Of a stretch of 27,498 nt of DNA, positions 7,653-14,741 are shown piece after piece. The stretch is from an uncultured Desulfarculaceae bacterium (GTDB lineage: Bacteria; Desulfobacterota; Desulfarculia; Desulfarculales; Desulfarculaceae): NCBI GenBank assembly GCA_937908275.1, contig CALERA010000045.1:1-27498 (forward strand). The letters are read 5' to 3'. Numbering within the stretch: the stretch's first letter is position 1; every line of letters starts with the position of its first letter. The notes below the pieces were generated by a model. The model did not search any database, had not been told where the DNA came from, and saw only the letters and a list, made by a program, of their open reading frames with translations. Both the position numbers and the translations under genes were made by a program.

Positions 7653-8648
7653 CTAGTTGACGATGCCCTTCAGGCGCACGTAGTAGATCTTGCCCTGGGC
7701 CTGGATGCCGATCTTCTCCTCGAAGGGGCCCTTGGGCAGGTTTTCCGGCCGGGGGCTGACGATCAGGAGCAGCTTGTTGTCCGGCTCGGTCCAGCGCTCC
7801 TCGACCTTGAACTTGTCCGCCTCGAACAGGAGCTTTTCCACCGTCAGCTTGTCGGCGCAGGACTTCTGCACCTGGATGGTGCGCTGCACCTCGCCCTGCA
7901 TGCCCTTGGCCACCCCGCCGAAGTAGACCTCCTGGGGCGAGACCGAGAAGGGACCCTTGATGTCGGCCACCACGTAGAGGCTGATCTTGGACGAGCCCGG
8001 CACCACCAGGTAGATGGGGCCGGCGAACTCCATGGGCTCCTTGGCCTTGGCGCTGATGGTCAGGGTGTAGTGGCGGCCGTCGCCGGCCCGGGAGAGCACC
8101 GCGTCCAGGTACTCGCTCATGGGGTTCTCCACCCCGGCGATGATGAGCGGCTTGCCCTCCGGATCGCTCAAGCCGGTGGAAACGCTTGGGCTTTGTCCCA
8201 GACAGCCCACCAGGTCCAGACGGCGGCCCTTCTCGACCTTGACCCGGCTCTGGGTCTCGCCGATCATGACCAGGGTCACGAAGGGATTGGAGGGGTCGTT
8301 GCAGTTGACCACCGCGGTCTTGCGGAAGGCGCCGGTGATGCCGCTGGTGTCCAGGGTCAGATTGATGATGCCCTTGCCGCCGGGCGGAACCACCTTGTCG
8401 AATTGGGCCACGGTGCAGCCGCAGGAGGGCGTCACGCTCTCCACCAGCAGGTTCATGGCGCCCTGGTTGCTGAAATGGAACTGGGCGGTGAGGGTCTGCC
8501 CCTCCTTGGCGTTGGGGTAGACGATCTCGGTCTGGTCGAAGACGATCTTGGGGCCTTTGCTCGGGGCCGGGGCGGCCAGGGCCGGCAGGCCCCAGACCGT
8601 TACGAATATGGCGACCAGCAACCACGCGAGGCGACCGGGCCTGGACAT
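7653..8648 (-). CDS. Exported DUF1573 domain protein
   Basis: This 331-residue protein has an N-terminal signal peptide (basic MSRPGR, hydrophobic core to about residue 24, likely cleavage after ALA at 26). The domain that follows begins with FDQTEIVYPNAKEGQTLTAQ and contains the DUF1573 signature around SCGCT (C76 and C78). This Ig-like fold is common in Bacteroidetes and Desulfobacterota, and its function is unknown. A second beta-rich half (about 200-331) may be another Ig-like domain. ATG at 8648 has GGAGG upstream and is preferred to an in-frame GTG at 8654 that overlaps that site. The protein is probably periplasmic. It is a single-gene unit, divergent from the phosphatase operon. Confidence 0.82.
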   Translation of the reverse strand: MSRPGRLAWLLVAIFVTVWGLPALAAPAPSKGPKIVFDQTEIVYPNAKEGQTLTAQFHFSNQGAMNLLVESVTPSCGCTVAQFDKVVPPGGKGIINLTLDTSGITGAFRKTAVVNCNDPSNPFVTLVMIGETQSRVKVEKGRRLDLVGCLGQSPSVSTGLSDPEGKPLIIAGVENPMSEYLDAVLSRAGDGRHYTLTISAKAKEPMEFAGPIYLVVPGSSKISLYVVADIKGPFSVSPQEVYFGGVAKGMQGEVQRTIQVQKSCADKLTVEKLLFEADKFKVEERWTEPDNKLLLIVSPRPENLPKGPFEEKIGIQAQGKIYYVRLKGIVN

Positions 8649-8786
8649 GCGCACCTCCGATGAGGCATGTTTGACAATCCGGGGTTATGATTAGTCCCGA
8701 CCAGGGAGCTTACCACTTCCACGGGACCTGACAAGAAGCGCCGCGCGAACACCCCCCCGTGGTGGCCGCGCGGGACAGGCGGGATC

Positions 8787-9425
8787 ATGTCGGCTACCAA
8801 GTTCAAATATACGCGAATTTTTCTCTGGCGACATCCAGAGGTGCTGGGCGTGAGCGACGGCCGGTTCTGGGGCCACACCGACGTGGGCCTGAGCCGCCAG
8901 GGCAAGCTGCAGCTCAAGGCCGTGGCCAGGCACATGAGCCAGGAGAAGCTGACCGCCATCTATTCCAGCGACCTGATCCGGACCCGGCTGGTGGCCGAGG
9001 CCGTGGGGCGCAAGCAGTCCCCCCGGCGCAAGGTGGAGCCCCTGCCCGCCCTGCGCGAGCTGAACCTGGGCATCTGGGAGGGCCTGACCTACCGCGAGAT
9101 CTCCGAGCGCTATCCCATGGAGCTCCAGGCCCGCCAGGACGACCTGCCCGGCTTCCGCATCCTCCAGGGCGAGTCCCTGAACGACGTGGCCGAGCGGGTG
9201 ATGCCGGCCTTCCTGGAGATCGTGGCCGCCAACCAGGGCGGGGTGGTCTGCGTGGTGGCCCACGCCGGGGTCAACCGGGTCATCCTCACCCGGCTCATGG
9301 GCGCGCCCCTGGAGCGCATCTTCCGCCTGGAGCAGCAGTACGCCTGCCTCAACCTGATAGACATCTACGAGGACGGCACCCCGGTCATCAAACGCCTGAA
9401 CCAGATCGTTCACGATGAGGAATAA
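8787..9425 (+). CDS. Histidine phosphatase family protein (CobC/GpmB-like)
   Basis: This 212-residue protein belongs to the phosphoglycerate mutase-like superfamily. R15-H16 lies in LWRHPEV, where most members have RHG; the motif SSDLIRTR at about 60-67, E98 in WEG and H159 in VVAHAG complete the expected active site. The spacing GRFWGHTDVGLSRQGKLQL resembles alpha-ribazole phosphatases and GpmB. No cobalamin genes lie nearby, so a role in vitamin B12 synthesis is not supported. It overlaps the next gene by 11 bases, suggesting an operon with envelope-sugar genes. The true substrate, a phosphorylated sugar or nucleotide, cannot be told. Confidence 0.85.
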   Translation: MSATKFKYTRIFLWRHPEVLGVSDGRFWGHTDVGLSRQGKLQLKAVARHMSQEKLTAIYSSDLIRTRLVAEAVGRKQSPRRKVEPLPALRELNLGIWEGLTYREISERYPMELQARQDDLPGFRILQGESLNDVAERVMPAFLEIVAANQGGVVCVVAHAGVNRVILTRLMGAPLERIFRLEQQYACLNLIDIYEDGTPVIKRLNQIVHDEE

Positions 9426-10542
9426 CCACCCCACCGGACGCGGCCCCTGGCGGGTGCTGCACACCGAATGGTCCAACGGCTGGGGCGGACAGGAGATCCG
9501 CATCCTGGAGGAATGCCTGGGCATGGTCGGCCGGGGCCATCTGGTGGAGCTGGCCGGTTGCCCCGAGGGCAAGCTGCGCCAGCGGGCCGAGGCTGCCGGC
9601 CTCCGCTTCCATCCCCTGGAAATGCGCGGTCCCTGGGACCTTTTGGCCCTGGGCCGCCTGGTGGGCCTCATCCGCCGTCAAGCCTATGACGTGGTCCACA
9701 CCCATTCCTCGGTGGACGCCTGGCTGGGGGGCTTCGCCTGCCGCCTGAGCGGCGCGGCCAATGTCCGCACCCGCCACCTCTCGGTGCCGGTGAGCAGGAA
9801 CCCCCTGAACGTGGTCTATCGCCTGCCCCGCATGGTCTTCACCACCGGCCAGGGCATCCGCCGCCATCTGGTGGAGGACTACGGCCTGCCGGCCGACCGG
9901 GTGGTCTCCATCCCCACCGGGGTGGACGTGGAGCGCTTCGTCCCCGCCCCGCCCGACCCGGCCCTGTACGCCGAGCTGGGCATCGCGCCCGGGGCCGCGG
10001 TGGTGGCCATGGTGGCGGTGCTGCGCTCCTGGAAGCGGCACGACCTCTTTTGCCAGATGGCCCGCCGGGTCCTGGACCGCCGGCCGGAGACCCGCTTCCT
10101 GATCGTGGGCCACGGCCCGGGCTGGGAGCGGGTCAACCGCTATCTGGACGAGATGGACCTGCGCCCGGCGGTGGTCATGACCGGCCACCGTGAGGACGTG
10201 CAGCGCCTGCTGCCCCTCTGCTCCATCTGCCTGCTCACCAGCGACAAGGCCGAGGGCGTCAGCCAGGCCCTGTTGCAGCAGATGGCCATGGAGCGCCCGG
10301 TCATTGCCGCCGCCGCCGGCGACTCGCCCGAGATCGTGCGCCACGAGCAGACCGGCCTCCTGGTGCCCCCCGGGGAGCTCGATCCCCTGGTGGCCGCCGT
10401 GGAGCGCCTGCTGGACGACCCCGGCCTGCGCGCCCGCCTGGGCCAGGCCGGTCGCCAGATGGTCATCAGCGAGTATTCCCGCCAAGTTATGCTGGACGCC
10501 ACCGAGGCGGCCTACGCCCGGGCCCTGGGGCTGGCCGGATGA
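9415..10542 (+). CDS. GT-B fold glycosyltransferase (family 4-like)
   Basis: This 375-residue protein has an N-terminal Rossmann half beginning with VLHTEWSNGWGGQEIRILEE and VVHTHSSVDAWLGG. A nucleotide-sugar-binding C-terminal half contains VSIPTGVDVERF, VLRSWKRHD and FLIVGHGPGWE. The donor-site segment at about 277-300 reads AEGVSQALLQQMAMERPVIA; this is the family's EX7E region with Gln at the second Glu position. Such enzymes transfer sugars to lipid-linked or polysaccharide acceptors at the inner face of the membrane. The gene starts inside the end of the phosphatase gene and its stop overlaps the deacetylase start. Confidence 0.9.
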   Translation: MRNNHPTGRGPWRVLHTEWSNGWGGQEIRILEECLGMVGRGHLVELAGCPEGKLRQRAEAAGLRFHPLEMRGPWDLLALGRLVGLIRRQAYDVVHTHSSVDAWLGGFACRLSGAANVRTRHLSVPVSRNPLNVVYRLPRMVFTTGQGIRRHLVEDYGLPADRVVSIPTGVDVERFVPAPPDPALYAELGIAPGAAVVAMVAVLRSWKRHDLFCQMARRVLDRRPETRFLIVGHGPGWERVNRYLDEMDLRPAVVMTGHREDVQRLLPLCSICLLTSDKAEGVSQALLQQMAMERPVIAAAAGDSPEIVRHEQTGLLVPPGELDPLVAAVERLLDDPGLRARLGQAGRQMVISEYSRQVMLDATEAAYARALGLAG

Positions 10543-11330
10543 TCGCCTGGCTGGCCGCCGCCGCCGGCCTGGCCGGTCTGGGCCTCAGCGCCCGCTACCA
10601 CTGGTGGCGGCCCCGCCAGGCCGGCATCCCGGTGCTGATGTACCACCAGATCACCGCCGACCTGGCCGGCACCCCCCTGCCCAAGCTGCGGGTTGGCCCC
10701 GAGCGTTTCGCCGCCCAACTCGACGCCCTGGCCCGCCGGGGCTATCGCACCCTGACCCTGGCCCAGGCCGTGGCCGCGCAAAAAGCCGGCGACGACTCCC
10801 CGGCCGTGGTCCTCACCTTTGACGACGGCTTTCTTGATTTTTACACCCAGGCCTGGCCGCTCTTGCGCGAGCGGGGCCTGGTGGCCACCGTCTTCCTGGT
10901 CACCGGCCTTATTGGTCAGGAAAACCGCTGGGATTGGGAAAAGGGCCTGCCCCACGAGACCCTGATGGACGCCGCCCAGATCCGCGAACTGGCCGCCGCC
11001 GGCATCGAATTCGGCGGCCACACCCACAGCCACGTGGACCTCACCCGCCTGGACGACGCCGCCCTGGCCGCCGAGCTGGCCCAATGCCAGGCCACCCTCC
11101 GCGACCTCCTGGGCGCGCCCGCCCCCAGCTTCAGCTACCCCTTTGGCCTGCACGACCCCCGGGTGGCCCAGGCCGCCGCCGCCGCCGGCTTCTCCCTGGC
11201 CTGCTCCACCCGCCCCGGACACCTCGGCCCCTCAACCAACCCCCTGGCCATCCCCCGCATCATGATCAAACGCTCCGACGACCCCCTGGACTTCGCCCTC
11301 AAACTCACCCGCGCCCGGAGCAGATGGTAG
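10539..11330 (+). CDS. Polysaccharide deacetylase (NodB homology), membrane-anchored
   Basis: The 263-residue protein begins with an uncleaved hydrophobic segment (about residues 1-18), so it is probably anchored in the inner membrane and faces the periplasm. The NodB-domain motif TFDDGF (93-98, with the catalytic and metal-binding Asp pair D95-D96) is followed by HTHSHVDL (161-168, metal ligands H161 and H165) and SYPFG. These enzymes remove N-acetyl groups from polysaccharides (carbohydrate esterase family 4). It overlaps the glycosyltransferase by ATGA, so both probably act on one envelope glycan. Confidence 0.92.
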   Translation: MIAWLAAAAGLAGLGLSARYHWWRPRQAGIPVLMYHQITADLAGTPLPKLRVGPERFAAQLDALARRGYRTLTLAQAVAAQKAGDDSPAVVLTFDDGFLDFYTQAWPLLRERGLVATVFLVTGLIGQENRWDWEKGLPHETLMDAAQIRELAAAGIEFGGHTHSHVDLTRLDDAALAAELAQCQATLRDLLGAPAPSFSYPFGLHDPRVAQAAAAAGFSLACSTRPGHLGPSTNPLAIPRIMIKRSDDPLDFALKLTRARSRW

Positions 11331-11350
11331 GGGAGAGGTAAGAGGGCGCG

Positions 11351-11440
11351 GGGGGAACCTTTTTGGTGCCCAAAGAGGTTCTCGTCACCCCAGCCAGCAA
11401 AGCTGGCCGGGACCCCCTCCCCCGGGACCCCCCTCCCATA
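11351..11440 (+). repeat. Dispersed two-hairpin repeat, copy A
   Basis: Copy A has a first hairpin (GAACCT..TTTGG paired with CCAAA.AGGTTC, 11355-11382), a spacer ending in CACCCC, and a second perfect hairpin GCCAGC-AAA-GCTGGC (11393-11407), followed by C/G runs. Copy B at 12336-12431 has the same order and orientation, with GCCAGC-TTG-GCTGGC as its second hairpin. The two copies flank fchA as direct repeats. Confidence 0.7.
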
Positions 11441-11562
11441 AGGCGCAGGGGGGCTGGCTGGGTCCGAGGGGCGTTGGCAGCGCCTTGGGCCGGGAGAGGT
11501 TGACGCGGGATCGGATGGTGACGTCGGGTCAGGGACGCAATATCCTGTAATGTAAGTGCATT

Positions 11563-11598
11563 GTCATTGCGAGGAGCGAAAGCGACGAAGCAATCTCT
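11563..11598 (+). repeat. Single REP-like unit
   Basis: The unit GTCATTGCGAGGAGCGAAAG...GAAGCAATCTCTCC matches the left arm of the repeat pair at 4297-4378. Here only one arm is seen. Units of this form are widespread between genes in Desulfobacterota and other bacteria. Confidence 0.75.
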
Positions 11599-11620
11599 CC
11601 TTCCCCTACCCCAGAAACAA

Positions 11621-11654
11621 GCGAGGCGGGGCACCCGGCCCCCGCCCCGCTCGC
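11621..11654 (-). terminator. Intrinsic terminator of fchA
   Basis: GCGAG(G)CGGGG at the 5' end pairs with CCCCGCTCGC at the 3' end, with one bulged base. On the minus strand the stem is followed by TTGTTTCT. It begins 17 bases after the fchA stop. Confidence 0.65.
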
Positions 11655-11670
11655 CAAACCTTGAGCTGGC

Positions 11671-12306
11671 CTAGCTCATCTTCTCCTTCACCCGGGCCAG
11701 GGCCAGGAGCTTGTACTCCTCGGCCTGCACGAACAGGTTCTCGCGCGCGGCCTTGACCTTGGCCACGAACTCCTGGTCCTTGATGCTGGGCACGTTGATG
11801 TCCACGCTCAGCATGCAGGCCCTGAGCGCGGCCTCGCCCACCATGGCGCCCACGCCCACGTCGCTGATGGCCATCTTGTTGCCGTACTTGCTAAGCTCGT
11901 CGGCCTCCTTGATGATCTCCAGGCAGCACTTGCAGATCTCCAGGGGCACCAGGGTCGCCTTCTGGGCCGCGTCCTCCAGGGCCGCCGCCCGGGCCTTCTT
12001 GTCCGCGTCGGTCTCCTTGGGCAGCTTGAAGCAGCCCATGTAGTGATCGAAGGCCGCGATGTCGGCGTTGGTCAGCTCTTTCAGCTTCTCGATCACGCCC
12101 ATCAGGCGGTCCACCTGGGTCTGGGCCTGGGCGTGGAACTCCTCGTATTTCTTGTTGGCCACGGTCAGGTTGCCCACCATGGCCACCATGCTGGCCGCCA
12201 GAGTCGCCACCACGGCCGAAACGTTGCCGCCACCCGGGGTGTGGCTCTTGCTGGCCGCCACCGCGATGAAATCATTCAGGCTCATCCCGTAGATCTTGTC
12301 TTCCAT
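11671..12306 (-). CDS. fchA: Methenyltetrahydrofolate cyclohydrolase (FchA, cyclodeaminase family)
   Basis: This 211-residue protein belongs to the formiminotransferase-cyclodeaminase family. As FchA it interconverts methenyl-THF and formyl-THF in the cytoplasm. The signature SHTPGGGNVSAVVATLAASM is at residues 19-38, followed by a helical bundle (NADIAAFDHYMGCF, then DVGVGAMVGEAAL). Its length fits stand-alone FchA of acetogens and sulfate reducers. An upstream ATG at 12375 would extend the frame into repeat DNA; ATG at 12306 with AAGGAGA is correct. It lies downstream of folD on the same strand, so both act on the same folate intermediates. Formimino-THF cyclodeaminase activity cannot be excluded, but no histidine-degradation gene is nearby. 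Confidence 0.87.
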   Translation of the reverse strand: MEDKIYGMSLNDFIAVAASKSHTPGGGNVSAVVATLAASMVAMVGNLTVANKKYEEFHAQAQTQVDRLMGVIEKLKELTNADIAAFDHYMGCFKLPKETDADKKARAAALEDAAQKATLVPLEICKCCLEIIKEADELSKYGNKMAISDVGVGAMVGEAALRACMLSVDINVPSIKDQEFVAKVKAARENLFVQAEEYKLLALARVKEKMS

Positions 12307-12335
12307 GGGATCTTCTCCTTTATGGGTCTGCTGGT

Positions 12336-12431
12336 GGGGGAACCTCTTTGGGGGCCCAAAAGGATTCGCCGCCACCCCTGCCAGCTTGGCTGGCTGGGGG
12401 CCCGGCCCCCACGCCCCCTCCTAAAAAGCCA
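12336..12431 (+). repeat. Dispersed two-hairpin repeat, copy B
   Basis: Same architecture and orientation as copy A at 11351-11440: GGGGGAACCTCTTTGGG pairing with CCCAAAAGGATTC, a spacer with CACCCC, then GCCAGC-TTG-GCTGGC (12380-12394) and GC-rich runs. It ends about 16 bases upstream of the fchA ribosome binding site, so it would lie in the fchA leader or in a folD-fchA transcript. Confidence 0.7.
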
Positions 12432-12465
12432 GGGCTTGAGCGCCCGGCTGTCCCGTGCCTCGATT

Positions 12466-12514
12466 CGGCCCGCGTTTTTCGGTTTCGCTCCGCGAAACCG
12501 AAAAACGCGGGCCG
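12466..12514. repeat. Perfect 23-bp inverted repeat
   Basis: Arms at 12466-12488 and 12492-12514 are exact reverse complements around a three-base loop (TCC). Each arm consists of CGGCCCGCG, a T5 run, and CGGTTTCGC. No U-run directly follows on either strand. It lies between two other repeat elements in the folD-fchA gap, so the gap is a stack of repeats. Transcribed, it would form a very stable hairpin. Confidence 0.85.
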
Positions 12515-12520
12515 CCATAT

Positions 12521-12583
12521 AAAGTTTTTTGAAGGGGGGTCCGGGGGGAAACTTTGGTTCACCAAAGTTTCCCCCCGTTTTTT
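12521..12583 (-). repeat. Terminator-like hairpin repeat next to the folD stop
   Basis: Arms GGGGGGAAACTTTGGT (12543-12558) and its exact complement (12561-12576) enclose two bases. On the minus strand the stem is followed by GGACCCCCCTTC and then AAAAAACTTT, which resembles a dispersed repeat seen in Desulfovibrio-like genomes. A run of T (12578-12583) follows on the plus strand, and on the minus strand this is an A-run between the folD stop and the stem. It may act as a folD terminator or processing site. No plus-strand gene would use it. Confidence 0.6.
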
Positions 12584-12584
12584 C

Positions 12585-13448
12585 TTACTTGCCCAGGCCT
12601 TGCAGGCTGATGGCCTTGAGGACGTTCTGCATGATGATGGTGGTGGTGAGGCTGCCGACGCCGCCGGGCACGGGGGTCATGGCCTTGGCCACTTCCTCCA
12701 CGTCCGGGGCCACGTCGCCGCAGATGCCCTTGCCGTCGGGGGTGGCGTTGATGCCGGCGTCGATGACCACGGTCCCGGGGGCGATCATTTCCTTCTTGAC
12801 CAGCCCGGCGAAGCCGGCGGCGGCCACCACGATCTCGCCGTGCTGGCACTCGGCGCCCAGGTCCACGGTCTTGGTGTGGCAGACGGTGATGGTGGCGTCG
12901 CGCTTGATCAAAAGGCTGGCCAGGGGGCGGCCCACGGTGTCGCCACGGCCGACCAGGGTGACCTTCTTGCCGCGCAGGTTGATGCCGGCGCGCTCCATCA
13001 GGGCGATGCAGGACAGCGGGGTGGCGGGCACCAGGGCCAGGTGCTCCTGGCCGCCCAAGAGGTAGCCGCGGTTGACCGGATGCACGCCGTCCACGTCCTT
13101 CTTGGGCGAGATGGCCTCCATCACGACTTCCTTCTGGATGTGCTTGGGCAGGGGCAGCTCCACCAGGATGCCGTGGACGTTGGGGTCCATGTTCCAGCCC
13201 TGGATCTGGTTCAGCACCGTCTCCTGGCTGGTGTCGGCGGCCATGACCTTCAGCTCCACCTCGATGCCCAGGTTGGCGCCGACCTTCTCCTTGGACTGGG
13301 CGTAGACCACGCTGGCCTCGTCGTCGCCCACCAGCAGCACCGCCAGCTTGGGCTGGATGCCCTTGGCTTTGAAGGCCTCGACGTCCTTGACCAACTCCTC
13401 GCGGATCACCTTGGCAATGGGCAGTCCCTTGATAAGCTCCGCCGCCAT
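12585..13448 (-). CDS. folD: Methylenetetrahydrofolate dehydrogenase (FolD family)
   Basis: This 287-residue FolD-family protein oxidises methylene-THF to methenyl-THF and in most bacteria also hydrolyses the product to formyl-THF. The catalytic Y49 and K53 (YAQSK) and the KDVDG motif (117-121) are present. Two family positions differ: VELPLP at 96-101 has E97 where VQLPLP is usual, and PATP replaces PCTP (A142). The dinucleotide loop is GRGDTVGRP (167-175) rather than the usual G-[AR]-S-x-x-VG. The C-terminal TPVPGGVG is intact. An upstream in-frame start at 13601 lies in the promoter; ATG at 13448 has AAAGGAGAG. fchA follows on the same strand. Confidence 0.93.
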   Translation of the reverse strand: MAAELIKGLPIAKVIREELVKDVEAFKAKGIQPKLAVLLVGDDEASVVYAQSKEKVGANLGIEVELKVMAADTSQETVLNQIQGWNMDPNVHGILVELPLPKHIQKEVVMEAISPKKDVDGVHPVNRGYLLGGQEHLALVPATPLSCIALMERAGINLRGKKVTLVGRGDTVGRPLASLLIKRDATITVCHTKTVDLGAECQHGEIVVAAAGFAGLVKKEMIAPGTVVIDAGINATPDGKGICGDVAPDVEEVAKAMTPVPGGVGSLTTTIIMQNVLKAISLQGLGK

Positions 13449-13559
13449 GCCCCTCTCCTTTCTTGTCAATTGGCAGTAAATGCAATGCCCCGCGGGCGCG
13501 GGTGTAAGCGTTCTCTGGGGTGTCTGGGACCCAAGCCCGGGTCGGGCCCGGCGCTTCAC

Positions 13560-13588
13560 AAGACAGCACAAGGGGCGCGGAGTGTCAA
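13560..13588 (-). promoter_or_regulatory. Candidate sigma-70 promoter for folD
   Basis: On the minus strand TTGACA (13583-13588) is followed by a 17-base spacer and TGTCTT (13560-13565). The -35 is perfect; the -10 matches three of six positions. The predicted leader to the folD ATG is about 105 bases and includes a GC-rich hairpin near 13536-13552. Confidence 0.5.
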
Positions 13589-13631
13589 CGCTTTTCTGCA
13601 CAATGCTTCACTTGCGGCCGGGTGGGCGGCC

Positions 13632-13660
13632 TTGACAGAAGGCCGCTGGTGGGCTAGTTA
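13632..13660 (+). promoter_or_regulatory. Candidate sigma-70 promoter for the panB leader
   Basis: TTGACA (13632-13637) is followed by 17 bases and TAGTTA (13655-13660). The -35 is perfect and the spacing ideal, but the -10 is weak. It lies directly before a strongly structured stretch. The promoter candidate upstream of ppiD has a similar TAGCTT -10. Confidence 0.42.
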
Positions 13661-13802
13661 GGGGGGCATAGTCCAAGGCGTTCGGCCCATGGCGCGATTA
13701 CACCGCTTGGACCCCCCTAGCAGGGGGCCGAGACGGCGCGCGAGCGGAGGAGGTGTGCTCCCCTGTCCTCGTGTGCGCTCGGTCGGACGCCTCGTGTTTT
13801 TT
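13661..13802 (+). ncRNA. Structured leader or small RNA upstream of panB (candidate)
   Basis: The region forms two strong hairpins. In the first, GTCCAAG (13671-13677) pairs with CTTGGAC (13706-13712), extended by G-run/C-run pairing below a small bulge. In the second, CCGAG (13728-13732) pairs with CTCGG (13778-13782), enclosing a nine-pair helix (13736-13744 with 13768-13776) and an inner stem. A run of six T (13797-13802) follows after 14 bases. A promoter candidate abuts the 5' side and panB starts 79 bases later. It is either an attenuated panB leader or an independent RNA of about 140 nt. I matched it to no known riboswitch. Together with the folD promoter, this accounts for the gap 13449-13881. 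Confidence 0.45.
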
Positions 13803-13881
13803 CCCCGCTGGGGCTGGTGGCCCGGGGCGCGCTGAATCCCGCCGCCCGGCCCGAGGCCCCGCCAAGCCTTAGGAGAGGATC

Positions 13882-14721
13882 ATGGACCGCAAGCAGGTGA
13901 CCATCCCCGACCTCTACCAGATGAAGAAAGACGGCAAGAAGATCAGCGTGCTGACCGCCTACGACTACCCCGGCGCGGTGTTGGCCGAGGCCGCCGGGGT
14001 GGACGCGGTGCTGGTGGGCGACAGCCTGGGCAACGTGGTGATGGGCCTGGGCAGCACCGTGCCGGTGACCATGGAGGAGATGATCCACCACATCAGGGCC
14101 GTGCGCCGGGGGCTCAAGAGCGCCTTCCTGATCGGCGACCTGCCCTTCCTGAGCTACCAGGTCAGCCGCGAGCAGGCGATATTGAACTCCGGCCGCATGT
14201 TGAAGGAGGCTGGCTGCGACATGGTCAAGCTGGAGGGCGGGGCGGAGATGGCCGAGACGGTGCGGGCCATCGTGGACGCCGGCATCCCGGTCTGCGCCCA
14301 CATCGGCCTCACCCCCCAGAGCGTGAGCAAGCTGGGCGGCTACAAGGTGCAGGGCAAGGACCTGGGCACCGCCCAGAAGCTGGTGGACGGGGCCAAGGCC
14401 CTGCAAGCGGCCGGGGCGGACATGATCGTCTTCGAGTGCATCCCCAGCGCCCTGGCCCAGGCCATCACCAAAGCCGTGGAGATGGTGACCATCGGCATCG
14501 GGGCCGGTCCGGACTGCGATGGCCAGGTGTTGGTTTTCCATGACGTTCTGGGGATGACCACCCGCAAGACCCCCAAGATGGCCAAGCAGTACCTCAACCT
14601 GATGGACCTGGCCGGCGCGGCCCTGGGGCAATACGTCTCCGAGGTGCGCGACGGCGGCTTCCCGGGGCCGGAGCACGGCTTCGCCATGGACCCGGCGGTG
14701 GTGGCGCAACTGAAGCTGTGA
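13882..14721 (+). CDS. panB: 3-methyl-2-oxobutanoate hydroxymethyltransferase (ketopantoate synthase)
   Basis: PanB (279 residues) adds a hydroxymethyl group from methylene-THF to 2-oxoisovalerate, the first step of pantothenate synthesis. The (beta/alpha)8 fold motifs are present: TAYDYPGA (25-32), LVGDSLGNVVMG (44-55), VKLEGG (115-120), HIGLTPQS (140-147) and VFECIP (183-188). Length is normal. AGGAGAGG lies upstream of ATG. panE follows after 20 bases, so the first two pantoate steps form one operon. It uses the same folate one-carbon unit handled by the divergent folD and fchA. Confidence 0.97.
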   Translation: MDRKQVTIPDLYQMKKDGKKISVLTAYDYPGAVLAEAAGVDAVLVGDSLGNVVMGLGSTVPVTMEEMIHHIRAVRRGLKSAFLIGDLPFLSYQVSREQAILNSGRMLKEAGCDMVKLEGGAEMAETVRAIVDAGIPVCAHIGLTPQSVSKLGGYKVQGKDLGTAQKLVDGAKALQAAGADMIVFECIPSALAQAITKAVEMVTIGIGAGPDCDGQVLVFHDVLGMTTRKTPKMAKQYLNLMDLAGAALGQYVSEVRDGGFPGPEHGFAMDPAVVAQLKL

Positions 14722-14741
14722 GCCAGCAGGGAGGCGGGATC

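Larger units (their letters stand above)
11331..11670. other. Repeat-rich intergenic region between deacetylase and fchA
   Basis: No gene is supported in these 340 bases between convergent genes. It contains a hairpin repeat (11351-11440), a single REP-like unit (11563-11598) and the fchA terminator (11621-11654). Short open frames here are made of repeat sequence. Confidence 0.7.

Noticed and set aside
8671..8700. TTGACA at 8671 as a promoter for the phosphatase operon
   Set aside because: No acceptable -10 is found at 16-18 bases; the TATGAT nearby is only nine bases away.
12543..12583. Plus-strand intrinsic terminator at the folD end
   Set aside because: Stem and T-run point in the plus direction, but no plus-strand gene lies upstream; it is better treated as a dispersed repeat.
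4297..12583. CRISPR array from the repeated units
   Set aside because: Copies are few, inverted or far apart, with no regular spacers or cas genes.
12348..13661. Plus-strand open frame of 437 codons across the folD-fchA gap
   Set aside because: It reads through repeats and antisense to folD.
13600..13802. 6S RNA or ZTP/THF riboswitch upstream of panB
   Set aside because: Short stretches resembled these RNAs (CTCGGTCGGAC; CCGCTTGGAC), but the closing stem, central bubble and core motifs are absent.
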